Numbered from the stretch's first letter, positions 1 through 9,291 are shown. The stretch is DNA of 64,000 nt from Kingella oralis (GCF_014054985.1 NZ_CP059569.1:1116001-1180000); one strand, 5' to 3'. Translations and numbers: made by a program. Notes: generated by a model not told the origin, from the letters alone.

Positions 1-2
1 TT

Positions 3-872
3 CTATCGGGCTATCCGATTGCCAAGTTGCCGTTAGACAAAATCCGCCGGGCTGATATTGCGGCGCATATCAACCAACGGCGCGATGGATGGGGCGGCTT
101 TTTACCCGTCAAACCGCAAACCGTCAATAACGATTTACAGTACATCCGCAGCATGTTGAAGCACGCGCATTTCGTGTGGGGCTTGAATGTGAACTGGGCG
201 GAGATAGATTTGGCGATTGAGGGCGCACGGCGGGCGCGGCTGATTGGCAAAAGCGAGGAGCGGATGCGGCTGGCAACCGCGCAAGAATTGCAGGCATTGA
301 CCACCCATTTTTACCAACAATGGACAACGCGACCGAACAGTACCAAATTCCCCATGCACCTGATTATGTGGTTTGCCATTTACTCATGCCGCCGCGAAGC
401 CGAAATCACGCGCCTAGCGTGGGTGGATTACGACAAAACCGCAGGCGATTGGCTGGTGCGTGATTTGAAAAGCCCCAGCGGCAGCAAGGGCAACCACGCC
501 CGCTTTTTGGTAAACGACAAGCTGCGCCAAGTGATTGCCGCATTCAGACAGCCTGAAATTCAAAACCGCCTAAAATGGCGCGAGATGCAGCCTGAAACAT
601 GGCTGATTGGCGGCGACAGCAAAAGCATCAGCGCGTCTTTCACACGCGCGTGCAAATTGTTGGGCATTGAGGATTTGCGCTTTCACGACCTGCGCCACGA
701 AGGCGCGACCCGCCTTGCCGAGGACGGCTTGACCGTGCCGCAGATGCAGCAAATCACGCTGCACCAAAGCTGGAAAACCTTGCAGCGTTATGTGAACCTT
801 GCCACGCGACCGCGCGAAAACCGCCTAGACTTTGCCGATGCGCTTGCTGTCGCGCAACAAAAGGCAGCCTGA
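3..872 (+). CDS. int: Phage integrase (tyrosine recombinase), 5' end outside window
   Basis: Site-specific tyrosine recombinase that would integrate and excise the prophage. The open frame runs from the window edge, and the first visible residues already belong to a SAM-like core-binding domain, so the true start lies to the left; the TTG at 27 is probably not the start. The catalytic domain is complete: an Arg in the SCRRE motif near base 390, the HDLRH box at 681-698, and the Tyr nucleophile (QRYV) at 789-791. The stop codon TGA lies inside a DNA uptake sequence. It converges on the portal gene. Its place next to Q rather than next to the repressor differs from P2. Confidence 0.93.
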   Translation, partial: LSGYPIAKLPLDKIRRADIAAHINQRRDGWGGFLPVKPQTVNNDLQYIRSMLKHAHFVWGLNVNWAEIDLAIEGARRARLIGKSEERMRLATAQELQALTTHFYQQWTTRPNSTKFPMHLIMWFAIYSCRREAEITRLAWVDYDKTAGDWLVRDLKSPSGSKGNHARFLVNDKLRQVIAAFRQPEIQNRLKWREMQPETWLIGGDSKSISASFTRACKLLGIEDLRFHDLRHEGATRLAEDGLTVPQMQQITLHQSWKTLQRYVNLATRPRENRLDFADALAVAQQKAA

Positions 873-902
873 AACGAACCATTGGTCATTTTCAGGCTGC
901 CT
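862..902. terminator. Inverted uptake-sequence pair between int and Q
   Basis: Two copies of the Kingella-type uptake sequence (862-874 and 890-902) in opposite orientation form a 13-bp stem with a 15-base loop. It lies between the convergent int and Q genes and could act as a bidirectional terminator. The int stop codon is part of the left copy. Confidence 0.6.
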
Positions 903-921
903 TCAATAACGGCGAATATGC

Positions 922-1947
922 TCAGGCAATCACATAATCATCAAACTTAAACAGCTCCAAGCCCACGCGCTCGTTAATATCCAAAAATGTCTGTTGCAGC
1001 GGTTTGACTTCGTTGGTGGCAAACACCCGCGCCACCGTTTCCGCATCGCCCAGCCCGCTCGTGTTTTTGGGCACAACCCCCATTAGCGCAGGCGGCACGC
1101 GGTGAATCGCCATCATATCCTCCGCCGAAATCGTCTTGATGTTCAAAAAATCATCTTTCGCTGCCACTTCCGCAATCGGAATCAGCTTTAAGCCGTCGGG
1201 GCTGCCGTCGGGCGAGCGGATGACAATATTTTTAAAATTGCCGTTGCCTTTGGCTTGGCGTAGCTGTTCTTTGATGTTTGCCCAGCCCTCCTCGTCAATC
1301 TTGGCATCGGTGGAATACAAGATAAACCCCGCGTGCGAGCCATTTTGATAATAGCGCACCCGAAAGCGCGTAGCCGCCGCGTTCAAATCCACGCTGTCCA
1401 ACGCCGCCAAGTAATAGGGCAAGCCATACACTTCCTGTTTCAAGTTGGGCTGCATCACATGAATCACGTCCTCGCCTGCGATTTCATCGTAGTTCAAGCC
1501 CAATCCTAGCCCCATGCCATAGCGCAGATACACAAAATCGTGCAGATTGCTGGCTCGGCGCATGTACATTGCCAAACGGTTTTGCACCGACACGGGCACG
1601 CCAAAGCGGTTGCGCTGGATTTCCAAATACCCATTGCCCAGCACCAAATAATTAAAGGCAAATTTTTCAAACTCCGAGCGGCTCAAAAAGCGCGTGGGCG
1701 TGAACGTAACTTTTAGGATATTGATTTTGGCGTATATCGCGCTGGCATGGTGCACGCCCGAGCGCAGCAGCCGCTCCAAATCCACCAGCGACACGGGCAT
1801 CTCAAAAAACCGCCCGTTGTCCACCACGCCCAAAAAATCAAACACGCTAAATTCGCCCAACACATCCGAATAGCTGAACACATCCGCAGATGCGGCTTGC
1901 GGCAGAGCAGGTGCGCTTTTGCGCTTAAACTTCAAAAAATCAAACAT
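922..1947 (-). CDS. Q: P2-like phage portal protein (GpQ)
   Basis: Portal vertex protein of the P2/PBSX family, through which DNA enters and leaves the head. Its 341 residues match P2 Q (about 344). The fold-typical stretch includes LGNGYLEI and the C-terminal region with DDFLNIK, EDMMAIHRVPPALMG and GLGDAE, characteristic of PBSX-type portals. An AGAAAGG ribosome site precedes the ATG at 1947. It is leftward, immediately downstream of terminase P and 42 bases from it, in the same order as P2 (P then Q). Confidence 0.95.
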   Translation of the reverse strand: MFDFLKFKRKSAPALPQAASADVFSYSDVLGEFSVFDFLGVVDNGRFFEMPVSLVDLERLLRSGVHHASAIYAKINILKVTFTPTRFLSRSEFEKFAFNYLVLGNGYLEIQRNRFGVPVSVQNRLAMYMRRASNLHDFVYLRYGMGLGLGLNYDEIAGEDVIHVMQPNLKQEVYGLPYYLAALDSVDLNAAATRFRVRYYQNGSHAGFILYSTDAKIDEEGWANIKEQLRQAKGNGNFKNIVIRSPDGSPDGLKLIPIAEVAAKDDFLNIKTISAEDMMAIHRVPPALMGVVPKNTSGLGDAETVARVFATNEVKPLQQTFLDINERVGLELFKFDDYVIA

Positions 1948-1988
1948 TGCAAAACCTTTCTAACAGAGGCAGCCTGAAAACCAAGCCG

Positions 1989-3782
1989 TCAAAACGAATA
2001 AACAAACGAACCCGAGGACACATCGCCGCCCAACGGCTCCTGATAAAAACACTGCAACGCCGCCCACGCGACATCCGAATGGCTCAGCTCGCGCGAGCGC
2101 GCCGACACATAAGTCATGTTGCGCCCGCTCGCCGTGGCCACCGTTTTGATGCTCAGAAACGCCGCCGTTATATCGCGATGCTCGGTTTCCCATTGCACGC
2201 GGTTTTTGCGCATCAAATCAAACATTTTATTGACCATCAACGCCTTTTCAGGCTGCGTATATTGCACGCCCACTACGGCAGGGAAAAATTTTGCCACTAG
2301 CTGCACCAACGCCGCGCCCAGTCCCGTTTTGTCCACCACAATCTTGCGCACGTTGAAGCGGCGCATCGTCTCGCGGATAAAATTGGCTTGTGCCTCAAAA
2401 TCGTTGCCATGCAACAAATGCCGCTCCACGATACGAAACGCGTCGCCCGAAAAACGCGGAGCCAGCACCACCACCAAAGCCGCCGCATCGCCCGCATCCG
2501 CTGGGTCGTAACTCAACCACACGGGCAAATCGCCCACGGGCTTTGCCGCAAACGGCTTATAAAAATCGCCCCACTCCACAAAGCTGTCCACCAAGCAGCC
2601 TTGCACGTCCGCCCAGTTAAACACGCCGTCGCCATCCTCCACAAATTCGCACATAAACAACTGGCGAAACTGCGCGGGCGCGTTCTCCAACATCAACTGC
2701 TCGCGGTCAAACAAATTACAGCCGCCGCGCTCCGCGTCATCCAACGTAACCACTTGCCGCCATTTGCCATCAGGGTCGTGCCGACCTGCCGCCAAAGCCG
2801 CCGGCGACACATCCAGCTTAATCCGCTCCGATTCCGCCCGCCCCACGTTAAATTCCGCCCCTGTCCAAAAATCATAAGCGGGGTGCGAAGTGGTGGACGG
2901 CGTGGAAAAATAAGTGATGCGATAGCGTTTTTGCGATGCCATCGGGTTTGCCAAATCGCGCAAACGCTTGAAATCGGGAATCCAAAAATACTCATCCACA
3001 TACAAATCGCCATTGCGCCCCTGCGCTGTGCGCGAGTTTGTCCCCAAAAAATGCAATTCCGCGCCGTTGCCCAGCGTAATCACATCCGATCCCTTTAATT
3101 CCACATCCACCATGCCTGCAAGCTTGCGCATGTAGTTTTTAAAAATAAACGCCTGCGCCTGCGATGCCGACAAAAATACCTTATTTTTGCCTGTTTTCAC
3201 GGCATCCACCAGAGCTTCGCGCGCAAAGAAAAACGTCGCCCCAATTTGGCGCGATTTCAGCAAATGCCGAAAACGCACCTGCTGTTTTAACCACACGCGT
3301 TGATAGTCAAACAACTGTTCTAAAAACAATTCCTCCAATTTTGCTGCTTGCTCAGGCGAAAACACATTGGGCTGCGCCTTGCGATTGCTGCGCACGCGCT
3401 CACGCTTCGCGGGCGGTGCAGCTTCGCCCGCCTCAAACTGGGCAGGCAATGCCGTTTCAGGCTGCCCATTTTGGCGCGGATAGCCCGCCAGCAATGCTGA
3501 GAGGTTTTTCATTTCTTTATAGTCGGCATCCGATTTTTTGGGCTGGGCAATCAGCGCATGCAAGCGGGTTTCCGCGCTCATCGCCACGCGCACCATCGGC
3601 GTGCCGCCCTCCCAGTTATCCCGCATTTTCCACGAGTAAACCGTGGTGGGCTTCAAGCCCAGTGCGCGCGCAATATCGGTGATTCTGTGTCCCTGCCAAA
3701 ACAATTGCCGCGCCGCCACGCGCGGCTCAACGTTGGACAAAGGATTAAGTGCGAAAACATCCGCCATAAAAACATCCGCCAT
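1989..3782 (-). CDS. P: P2-like terminase large subunit (GpP)
   Basis: Packaging ATPase and nuclease. An N-terminal helix-turn-helix (RQLFWQGHRITDIARALGL) is followed by a Walker A-like KSRQIGAT, a Walker B-like DLYVDEYFW and a C-terminal RNase H-type nuclease domain beginning with LSYDPAD. Length is about 597 residues from the ATG at 3782 (P2 P is 590). The frame is open to an ATG at 3848, but the extra N-terminus is not family-like. The start region carries a tandem 15-base duplication giving MADVF twice, so ATGs at 3767 and 3782 are equally plausible. It is divergent from scaffold gene O. Confidence 0.93.
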   Translation of the reverse strand: MADVFMADVFALNPLSNVEPRVAARQLFWQGHRITDIARALGLKPTTVYSWKMRDNWEGGTPMVRVAMSAETRLHALIAQPKKSDADYKEMKNLSALLAGYPRQNGQPETALPAQFEAGEAAPPAKRERVRSNRKAQPNVFSPEQAAKLEELFLEQLFDYQRVWLKQQVRFRHLLKSRQIGATFFFAREALVDAVKTGKNKVFLSASQAQAFIFKNYMRKLAGMVDVELKGSDVITLGNGAELHFLGTNSRTAQGRNGDLYVDEYFWIPDFKRLRDLANPMASQKRYRITYFSTPSTTSHPAYDFWTGAEFNVGRAESERIKLDVSPAALAAGRHDPDGKWRQVVTLDDAERGGCNLFDREQLMLENAPAQFRQLFMCEFVEDGDGVFNWADVQGCLVDSFVEWGDFYKPFAAKPVGDLPVWLSYDPADAGDAAALVVVLAPRFSGDAFRIVERHLLHGNDFEAQANFIRETMRRFNVRKIVVDKTGLGAALVQLVAKFFPAVVGVQYTQPEKALMVNKMFDLMRKNRVQWETEHRDITAAFLSIKTVATASGRNMTYVSARSRELSHSDVAWAALQCFYQEPLGGDVSSGSFVYSF

Positions 3783-3792
3783 AAAAACATCC
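3758..3792. repeat. Tandem 15-bp duplication at the terminase start
   Basis: The unit ACATCCGCCATAAAA occurs twice in tandem and begins a third time, duplicating the start region of gene P on the reverse strand (residues FMADV repeated). It keeps the frame and gives two equivalent start codons. Confidence 0.8.
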
Positions 3793-3945
3793 CAAAATAC
3801 AAAGTCCACACCTTCTAATATTTTCAGGAAGCCTGAAACCAGCAACATACCTAAAACGCCCCCTTAACACCCAAGCCGATAGACCACGCCGCCTAAACTT
3901 GCAAAACTGCCCAACAATTTCAACCAAGACTTCACGCGCATCATC

Positions 3946-4812
3946 ATGGCAAGCGAACCTACCCCAACACCCCAACCTGAACCAACTCCAACACCACAAC
4001 CCAAAAACACCACGCAAACCGACTGGCGCATCATCGGCGTGTCAGGCGACACCATAGACGGGCGCGAGATTTCCGCCGAGCAACTAACCCAAATGGCGGA
4101 GGACTACAACCCAAAAGTCTATGGCGCACGCATCAACATTGAGCACAGCAACTACTGGTGGAACAGCGACAGCGGCGGCTTGGGCGATGTGATTGAACTC
4201 AAAACCGAAGCATGGGAGCAAGACACAAGCAAAACTGCGCTGCTCGCCAAATTCAGCGTGTACCCCGCCATGCAAAAACTGTGGGATGCGGGGCGCAAAA
4301 TCTATACCAGCATGGAAATCCACCACAATTTTGCCAACACCAAACGTGCCTACCTCACAGGCTTAGCCATCACCGACACCCCCGCTAGCTTGGGCACGAC
4401 CGCCAATTTCAGCTACGCCAAGCAACACACCGACAACAAAGGCAAAGCATTCAGCGAATACCGCGAATTTAGCCACAATGAACACGCCAACCCCTCTACT
4501 CCTAACCCAGAAAGCCCCAGTATGAACACCAACACCGAACCCCAAGCAGCGAATCCACAAACCAATCAAGCCACCCCCACTCCCCCAGCGCAGCCTGAAA
4601 CGCAGCCTGAAAACCATGCCAGCGCACCTGTTGCGCCGGCAACCACCAACGTTGCCACCGAACCCGCGCCCAGCGTTACCCAACTGCAAGCGCAAATCAT
4701 CGCCTTGCAATCGGAGCTTACCGAGCTGAAAACCCAACTCAACACCGAAGCACACACCGGCAATCGCGCCCCGCACACGGGCAACGATGCGCCAACGCCT
4801 GCCATTTGGTAA
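3946..4812 (+). CDS. O: P2-like capsid scaffolding protein (GpO)
   Basis: Head scaffold with self-cleaving protease activity in P2. Its 288 residues match P2 O (284). The N-terminus is a proline/threonine/glutamine-rich tract, then the conserved core (DWRIIGVSGDTIDGREIS, then YNPKVYGARINIEHSN and later TGLAITDTPASLGT). The C-terminal third is low complexity, ending in a coiled-coil-like helix (LQAQIIALQSELTELKTQL) typical of scaffolds. First gene of the rightward head operon. Its stop lies in the first unit of a 28-bp tandem repeat. Confidence 0.93.
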   Translation: MASEPTPTPQPEPTPTPQPKNTTQTDWRIIGVSGDTIDGREISAEQLTQMAEDYNPKVYGARINIEHSNYWWNSDSGGLGDVIELKTEAWEQDTSKTALLAKFSVYPAMQKLWDAGRKIYTSMEIHHNFANTKRAYLTGLAITDTPASLGTTANFSYAKQHTDNKGKAFSEYREFSHNEHANPSTPNPESPSMNTNTEPQAANPQTNQATPTPPAQPETQPENHASAPVAPATTNVATEPAPSVTQLQAQIIALQSELTELKTQLNTEAHTGNRAPHTGNDAPTPAIW

Positions 4813-4863
4813 ACCCATCCCAAGCATTCACATCAGGTAAACCCATCCCAAGCATTCACATCA
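4808..4863 (+). repeat. 28-bp tandem duplication spanning the gene O stop
   Basis: A 28-base unit starting GGTAAACCCATCCC is present twice with no differences (4808-4835 and 4836-4863). The first copy contains the stop codon of gene O; the second lies just before the ribosome site of capsid gene N. It lengthens the O-N spacer only. Confidence 0.9.
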
Positions 4864-4875
4864 CGAGGACACCCC

Positions 4876-5922
4876 ATGAACAAAAACCTGCTCACCACCG
4901 CGATTGCCACCCTGTTTAGCCAAATCGCCCAAACCAACCACATCAGCAAAGAGCAAGTGCAAAGCGGCTACACCATCGCACCTGCTGCCGTGCAAACCAT
5001 GTACGACCAAATTGCCCAAAACACCGAGCTGTTGCAACACATCAACCTTGTGGGCAAAACCGAACAACTGGGCGAAGTGATTGGTTTGTCCAGCGGCTTG
5101 GTGGCATCCAACACCGACACCACCCAAAGCGGCAACGAACGCCAGCCCAAATCCATCCACAATTTGGAGGGGCAAAAATACACCCTGCAACAAACCAATT
5201 TTGACGTTGCCCTGCGCTACGACGAGATTGACCAATGGGCGCACATCACCGATTTCCCCGCGCGCATCAACAACAAAATCGCCGAAAGCATCGCGCTATC
5301 GCTGATTACCATCGGCATGAACGGCAAAGAGCGCGCCAAAACCACCAACTTTACTTCCAACCCTTTATTGCAAGACGTTGCCAAAGGCTGGCTGCAAAAA
5401 ATGCGCGAAAACAACGCCGCGCGCGTGATGGGCTGGCAAGCCGGGCAAGTCGGCAAAACCGCCCAAGAGATTAAATGGGGCAGCGCGCAAACGGCTGAAT
5501 ACAAAAACTTGGATGCTGTGGTTAAAGATGCCATCGACAGCCTGATTGACGAGCGTTTCGCCGACCGCAACGATTTTGTTGTGTTGTCCAGCCGCCGCAC
5601 GGTGTCCGACAAATATCTCAGCATCATCAACGCATCGGGCAGCAAAGCCACCGAAATTGAAGCAAGCGGGCGGCTCAACCAATCGCGCACGCTGGGCGGC
5701 TACCCTGTGATGTATGTCCCCAACATGCCCGCCAACACGCTGCTCATCACGCCGCTGAAAAACCTGTCTATCTACTATCAGACAACGGGCGAACGCCGCT
5801 ACATCGTGGACAACCCGAAAAAAGACCAACTGGAAAGCTACCAATCTAAAAACATCGACTACATCGTGGAAGAGTACGGTGCGGCGGTGTTGATTGAGAA
5901 CTTAGCCGAAACCAACGCCTAA
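4876..5922 (+). CDS. N: P2-like major capsid protein (GpN)
   Basis: HK97-fold major head protein of the P2 family; 348 residues against 357 in P2 N. Diagnostic stretches are the QTMYDQIAQNTELLQHIN region, the FDVALRYDEIDQWAH segment and the C-terminal NIDYIVEEYGAAVLIENL. A ribosome site (ACGAGGACA) precedes the ATG. It lies in the expected order O-N-M-L. Confidence 0.95.
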   Translation: MNKNLLTTAIATLFSQIAQTNHISKEQVQSGYTIAPAAVQTMYDQIAQNTELLQHINLVGKTEQLGEVIGLSSGLVASNTDTTQSGNERQPKSIHNLEGQKYTLQQTNFDVALRYDEIDQWAHITDFPARINNKIAESIALSLITIGMNGKERAKTTNFTSNPLLQDVAKGWLQKMRENNAARVMGWQAGQVGKTAQEIKWGSAQTAEYKNLDAVVKDAIDSLIDERFADRNDFVVLSSRRTVSDKYLSIINASGSKATEIEASGRLNQSRTLGGYPVMYVPNMPANTLLITPLKNLSIYYQTTGERRYIVDNPKKDQLESYQSKNIDYIVEEYGAAVLIENLAETNA

Positions 5923-5929
5923 ACCCAAA

Positions 5930-5973
5930 AGGCAGCCTAAAACGTGCATCGCCTACTTTCAGGCTGCCTGAAA
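5930..5973. terminator. Uptake-sequence hairpin after the capsid gene
   Basis: A one-base variant of the uptake sequence (AGGCAGCCTAAAA, 5930-5942) faces a reverse copy (5957-5973). The hairpin may damp read-through or stabilise the capsid mRNA 3' end. Confidence 0.45.
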
Positions 5974-5996
5974 CCACCGAGCAAAGGACATCCATC

Positions 5997-6647
5997 ATGG
6001 CAAGCCCAGCCCAACGCCACCGCCTCGCCCATGAAGCACTTGCCGCCGCGCAACACCAAAGCGACCCCAGCGATCTGACCGCCTACCAACAACTGCAACA
6101 GCAATACATCGCCGATAAAACCCTGCTAAGCAACCTTGCCAGCATGCAAGACAAAATCGCCTACAAAGCCCAAGCCTTGCCCAAATACCAAGACTGGCTG
6201 AACAGCGTATTGCAGAGCGGGCAAGCCCACCCCAGCGACACGCTCACGCCCAATTTGCTGATTTGGCAAATTGACTGCGGACAGCTCAACGAAGCGATGC
6301 CGCTCGCACAGTTTGCCATTGAGCACAACCTGCAAAGCAGCGACGAATACCAGCGCAACCTGCCCACCATCATCATTGAGCAATACGCCGAGCAAATCAG
6401 CCGAGGCGCAGCCATTGACCTCGAGCATCTCAACACCCTAGTGCAATGGGCGACCGAAAAACAAAACAACCAACACACCCATAACATCCCCGATGCTGTG
6501 CGCGCCAAGCTGCTCAAAACCGCAGGCGAGCAACTGGAAGACAGCGACCCGCAAACCGCCCTCGTGCTATACCAGCAAGCATTGGGCTACAACGAAAAAG
6601 TCGGCGTGAAAAAACAAATCGAAGCCCTGCGCAAAGCCCAACATTAA
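5997..6647 (+). CDS. M: P2-like terminase small/endonuclease subunit (GpM)
   Basis: Small terminase subunit that takes part in cos cutting. Its 216 residues, mostly helical, open with the typical ASPAQRHR motif, and the mid-region (DTLTPNLLIWQIDCGQLNEAMPLA) matches the GpM family pattern. It sits between capsid N and head-completion L, as in P2. Confidence 0.9.
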   Translation: MASPAQRHRLAHEALAAAQHQSDPSDLTAYQQLQQQYIADKTLLSNLASMQDKIAYKAQALPKYQDWLNSVLQSGQAHPSDTLTPNLLIWQIDCGQLNEAMPLAQFAIEHNLQSSDEYQRNLPTIIIEQYAEQISRGAAIDLEHLNTLVQWATEKQNNQHTHNIPDAVRAKLLKTAGEQLEDSDPQTALVLYQQALGYNEKVGVKKQIEALRKAQH

Positions 6648-6660
6648 GCTCCCCCCGCCG

Positions 6661-6723
6661 TATCGTGAGCGATAAGCCGTCTTGCCGCAGATACCGACAA
6701 GCCTGTCTTATCGCCCCACGATA
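6661..6723 (+). promoter_or_regulatory. Long inverted repeat between M and L
   Basis: The arms 6661-6676 and 6707-6723 share complementary blocks (TATCGTG/CACGATA-like and CGATAAG/CTTATCG), giving an interrupted stem in the 94-base gap between M and L. There is no T-run after it, so it may be an mRNA processing or stability element rather than a terminator. Confidence 0.45.
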
Positions 6724-6741
6724 CCCTAATCCCAAACCGCC

Positions 6742-7227
6742 ATGAATACGCCCATCAGCTTTACCAGCACGCCAGCCGCTACCCAGCAGCCTGAACACCA
6801 AAGCATTAGCTCCGACCCCTTTTTCCCCAGCATCAACCTTGACCACCTGCGCCAAGCCATGCGCATTGACAACACCATCACCAGCGAGCGGCTTTTTCAG
6901 GCTGCCATTGAAGCCACCATCCATGTCAATCGTCAGCTTGCCACGCTCAAACAGCATTGCCAGCTCACAGGCAAAGCCACCCTTGCCGAACACGCGCCGC
7001 AGCAGCAAATCAACGGCATCAGCATTTGGGAACACCGCTATCAGCAAGCTGTTTACAACTACACGCTTGCCACCTTAAACGACCAATACGCCGACTACGA
7101 TGCCAGCGGCAAAGCCACCGCCCGCAGCGAAACCAAGCAGCACAACGCCGACCAATATCGCCGCAGCGCCCACGCCGCCATTGCCGACATCACAGGCAAA
7201 CAACGCACCGATGCCGAGCTGATTTAG
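6742..7227 (+). CDS. L: P2-like head completion protein (GpL)
   Basis: Head completion/stabilisation protein. 161 residues, close to P2 L (169). The conserved sections are FFPSINLDHLRQAMRID in the N-terminal third and the YRRSAHAAIADITGKQR segment near the end. Position after M and before X supports the call. Confidence 0.9.
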   Translation: MNTPISFTSTPAATQQPEHQSISSDPFFPSINLDHLRQAMRIDNTITSERLFQAAIEATIHVNRQLATLKQHCQLTGKATLAEHAPQQQINGISIWEHRYQQAVYNYTLATLNDQYADYDASGKATARSETKQHNADQYRRSAHAAIADITGKQRTDAELI

Positions 7228-7247
7228 CCGCAAAAGGCAGCCTGAAA

Positions 7248-7478
7248 ATGACCAAGCCGACCAACACCTATACCAGCAGGCAGGGCGACACGCTGAGCAA
7301 AATCGCCTACGAATACTACGGCAGCAGCACAGGGCAAGTGGAGCGCATCCTTGAAGCCAACCCCAAACTGTGCCAGCAGCCCCCCATTTTGCCAGCGGGC
7401 ATCATCATCGTTTTGCCCGACAGTGAACCTGCCAGCACACAAACCACCCTGCCCCCTACCCTTAACCTTTGGGATTAA
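7248..7478 (+). CDS. X: P2-like tail protein X
   Basis: Small tail protein with a LysM-like fold (YTSRQGDTLSKIAYEYYG), 76 residues against 67 in P2 X. The ATG at 7248 overlaps the end of an uptake sequence (CCTGAAAATG), which also fills the spacer after L. It is followed by two membrane proteins of the lysis cassette, as expected. Confidence 0.92.
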   Translation: MTKPTNTYTSRQGDTLSKIAYEYYGSSTGQVERILEANPKLCQQPPILPAGIIIVLPDSEPASTQTTLPPTLNLWD

Positions 7479-7480
7479 CC

Positions 7481-7870
7481 ATGCACCAAGCCAACGATAC
7501 CAAAACCACACTCATCAACATTGCCGTGATTGTCATCGGCAGCTACCACCTGCCCCTTTCCGTTGCCAGCGGTGCGCTGATTGGTGCCAGCCTGTTTATT
7601 GCACGCAAACAAAGCTATCCCGTGTTTCACAAGGCATGGCTATTTATGATTTCCTTTTTCAGCGGCGTGTTTGGCTACGAGAGCACCGATGAGATTATTA
7701 ACTACATCCTGCCCGACCAGCTCCCGCTGCACATCAACAGCTTTATCGGCGCGTTGCTGGCTGCTGCCTTTGCCGTTGTGCTGATTGAAAAAATCTACGC
7801 ATGGCTAGACAACCGCCTCAACCCTACCCTAACCCCAAAGGAGCGCGACCATGACCAATCTACAAAATAA
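7481..7870 (+). CDS. Putative phage holin (multi-pass membrane protein)
   Basis: 129-residue membrane protein with about three hydrophobic segments (INIAVIVIG, ALIGASLFIA, FMISFFSGVFG, FIGALLAAAFAVVLIEKIYAW), resembling the putative phage holin family found at this place in P2-like phages. The ATG at 7481 lies two bases after the X stop. Its end overlaps the next gene by about 20 bases. A holin would release or depolarise the membrane for the lysozyme encoded downstream. Confidence 0.75.
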   Translation: MHQANDTKTTLINIAVIVIGSYHLPLSVASGALIGASLFIARKQSYPVFHKAWLFMISFFSGVFGYESTDEIINYILPDQLPLHINSFIGALLAAAFAVVLIEKIYAWLDNRLNPTLTPKERDHDQSTK

Positions 7871-8147
7871 CGCCATCATCGCCCTAAGCCTTGCCGCCGC
7901 CATCAGCCTGTTGCTGTTTGACAGCCGCCATAAAACCCACAAGCCCATTAGTGCGCTGATTGCATGGCTGCTGTTTATCCAAATGAGCGCGATTTTCCTT
8001 GCCGTGCTGGCTAAAAGCCAAGCCCTGCTCAACTGGCTACTCATCGCCAACCTTGCCCTGCAAACGGGCAGCATCCTTTACGCACGCGGCAACGTTTCCC
8101 GTATCTACCACCCAAAAAAGGCAACCCATGAACAACAGCAACTTTAA
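7851..8147 (+). CDS. Second holin-like small membrane protein
   Basis: 98 residues with hydrophobic segments at roughly 8-22, 32-53 and 60-80, and a basic C-terminus. The start overlaps the preceding membrane gene (GGAGCGCGACC ribosome site). Together the two genes look like a holin/antiholin pair, but which is the holin cannot be told from sequence. Its 3' end overlaps the lysozyme start. Confidence 0.65.
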   Translation: MTNLQNNAIIALSLAAAISLLLFDSRHKTHKPISALIAWLLFIQMSAIFLAVLAKSQALLNWLLIANLALQTGSILYARGNVSRIYHPKKATHEQQQL

Positions 8148-8667
8148 CCAATTTATTGAACGCATCCTCAAAACCGAAGGCGGCTACATCAACCACCCCA
8201 AAGACCCGGGCGGCGAAACCAACTGGGGCATCACCAAACGCGTTGCCCAGCAAAACGGCTATAACGGTGCAATGCGCGAACTCACGCGCGAGCAAGCCAA
8301 AGCCATTTACTACACCGCCTTTTGGCAACGCTACAACATTGAGCAGTTTCCCAGCGCACTCGCCTACCAGCTTCTTGATGCCTGCATCAACCACGGCTAC
8401 GGCAACGCCGCCCGCATGCTGCAACGCGCCCTGAATGTTGTTGATGACGGGGTAATCGGCAAACAAACCCTAGCCGCCCTTGCCCAACGCAGCGAAAACG
8501 ATTTGCTGCTGCTGTTTAACGCCGAGCGCGCCAATTTTTACACCCGCCTATCCACCTTTGCCACCTTCGGGCGCGGCTGGACAAACCGTGTTGCCGAAAA
8601 CCTGCGCCAAGCCGCGCAAGACAACACCGACCCGCAAGTGGGCTACATCCCGCCCGATAACGCATAA
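8128..8667 (+). CDS. Phage lysozyme, glycoside hydrolase 108 family
   Basis: Endolysin that cuts peptidoglycan at the end of infection. 179 residues. The catalytic Glu lies in KTEGGYINHPKDPGG, the signature of the GH108 (ZliS/secretion-activator) family, followed by TNWGITK and a C-terminal peptidoglycan-binding-like part (VVDDGVIGKQTLAAL). No signal peptide, so release depends on the upstream holin-like proteins. Confidence 0.92.
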   Translation: MNNSNFNQFIERILKTEGGYINHPKDPGGETNWGITKRVAQQNGYNGAMRELTREQAKAIYYTAFWQRYNIEQFPSALAYQLLDACINHGYGNAARMLQRALNVVDDGVIGKQTLAALAQRSENDLLLLFNAERANFYTRLSTFATFGRGWTNRVAENLRQAAQDNTDPQVGYIPPDNA

Positions 8668-8739
8668 ACGGCACAAAAAAGGCAGCCTGAAAACCAAGCT
8701 GCCTTATCCATCACACCGCCACCAAAAGGCAGCCTGAAA

Positions 8740-9051
8740 ATGACCCTGCAAACCAAACTCATTTTGCTATTTAGCCTTGCATGGCTTATCGCTATGAGCA
8801 GCACACTCCACCAAACCCGCCAGCTCAAAGCCACGCAACAGCAACGCGACACCCTAGCCCAAACGCTCAACAGCGAGCGCAACAAAACCCAAGCCCTGAT
8901 TCGCGCCAATGCCCAACTAAACCAACAACTGCAAATCGCCCAGCAACGCGCCGCGCAGCAGCAAAGCCAAATCAACCACGCCTTGCAAAACAACCCGCAA
9001 TGGGCAGCCCAAGCCCTGCCCGCTGATATTCAGAAAGCCCTCAACCCATGA
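8740..9051 (+). CDS. Rz: Rz-like inner-membrane spanin
   Basis: i-spanin: an N-terminal membrane anchor (LILLFSLAWLIAMSS) followed by a long Gln/Ala-rich coiled coil, 103 residues. It would bridge the periplasm with Rz1 to disrupt the outer membrane. The ATG follows an uptake sequence directly. The stop overlaps the Rz1 start (ATGA). Confidence 0.82.
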   Translation: MTLQTKLILLFSLAWLIAMSSTLHQTRQLKATQQQRDTLAQTLNSERNKTQALIRANAQLNQQLQIAQQRAAQQQSQINHALQNNPQWAAQALPADIQKALNP

Positions 9052-9284
9052 AACCACCTGCCCTTATCGCGCTGCTTATTTTGAGTGCCTGCCAAAGCAT
9101 CCCCGCGCCCAGCGCGCCGATTTGCCCGCAAGTGCCTGAATGCACGCGCCCCAGCAACCCCATCACCACCCAAGGCGAACTGGTGCAAGCCTATCAAGAC
9201 ACGCTCGCTGCTTTTGAGCAATGCCGCATTGCCCGCGATACGCTCGCCGCCTGCCTGCATCTCGACCAACCTAAATCACCATAA
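9048..9284 (+). CDS. Rz1: Rz1-like outer-membrane spanin lipoprotein
   Basis: o-spanin of 78 residues with a lipobox (LLILSAC) and a proline-rich segment right after the acylated Cys. It overlaps the Rz-like gene by four bases, a standard two-gene spanin layout. Several extra Cys residues (VPECTRP, EQCRIA, AACLH) may form disulfides. Confidence 0.85.
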   Translation: MKPPALIALLILSACQSIPAPSAPICPQVPECTRPSNPITTQGELVQAYQDTLAAFEQCRIARDTLAACLHLDQPKSP

Positions 9285-9291
9285 TCCAACC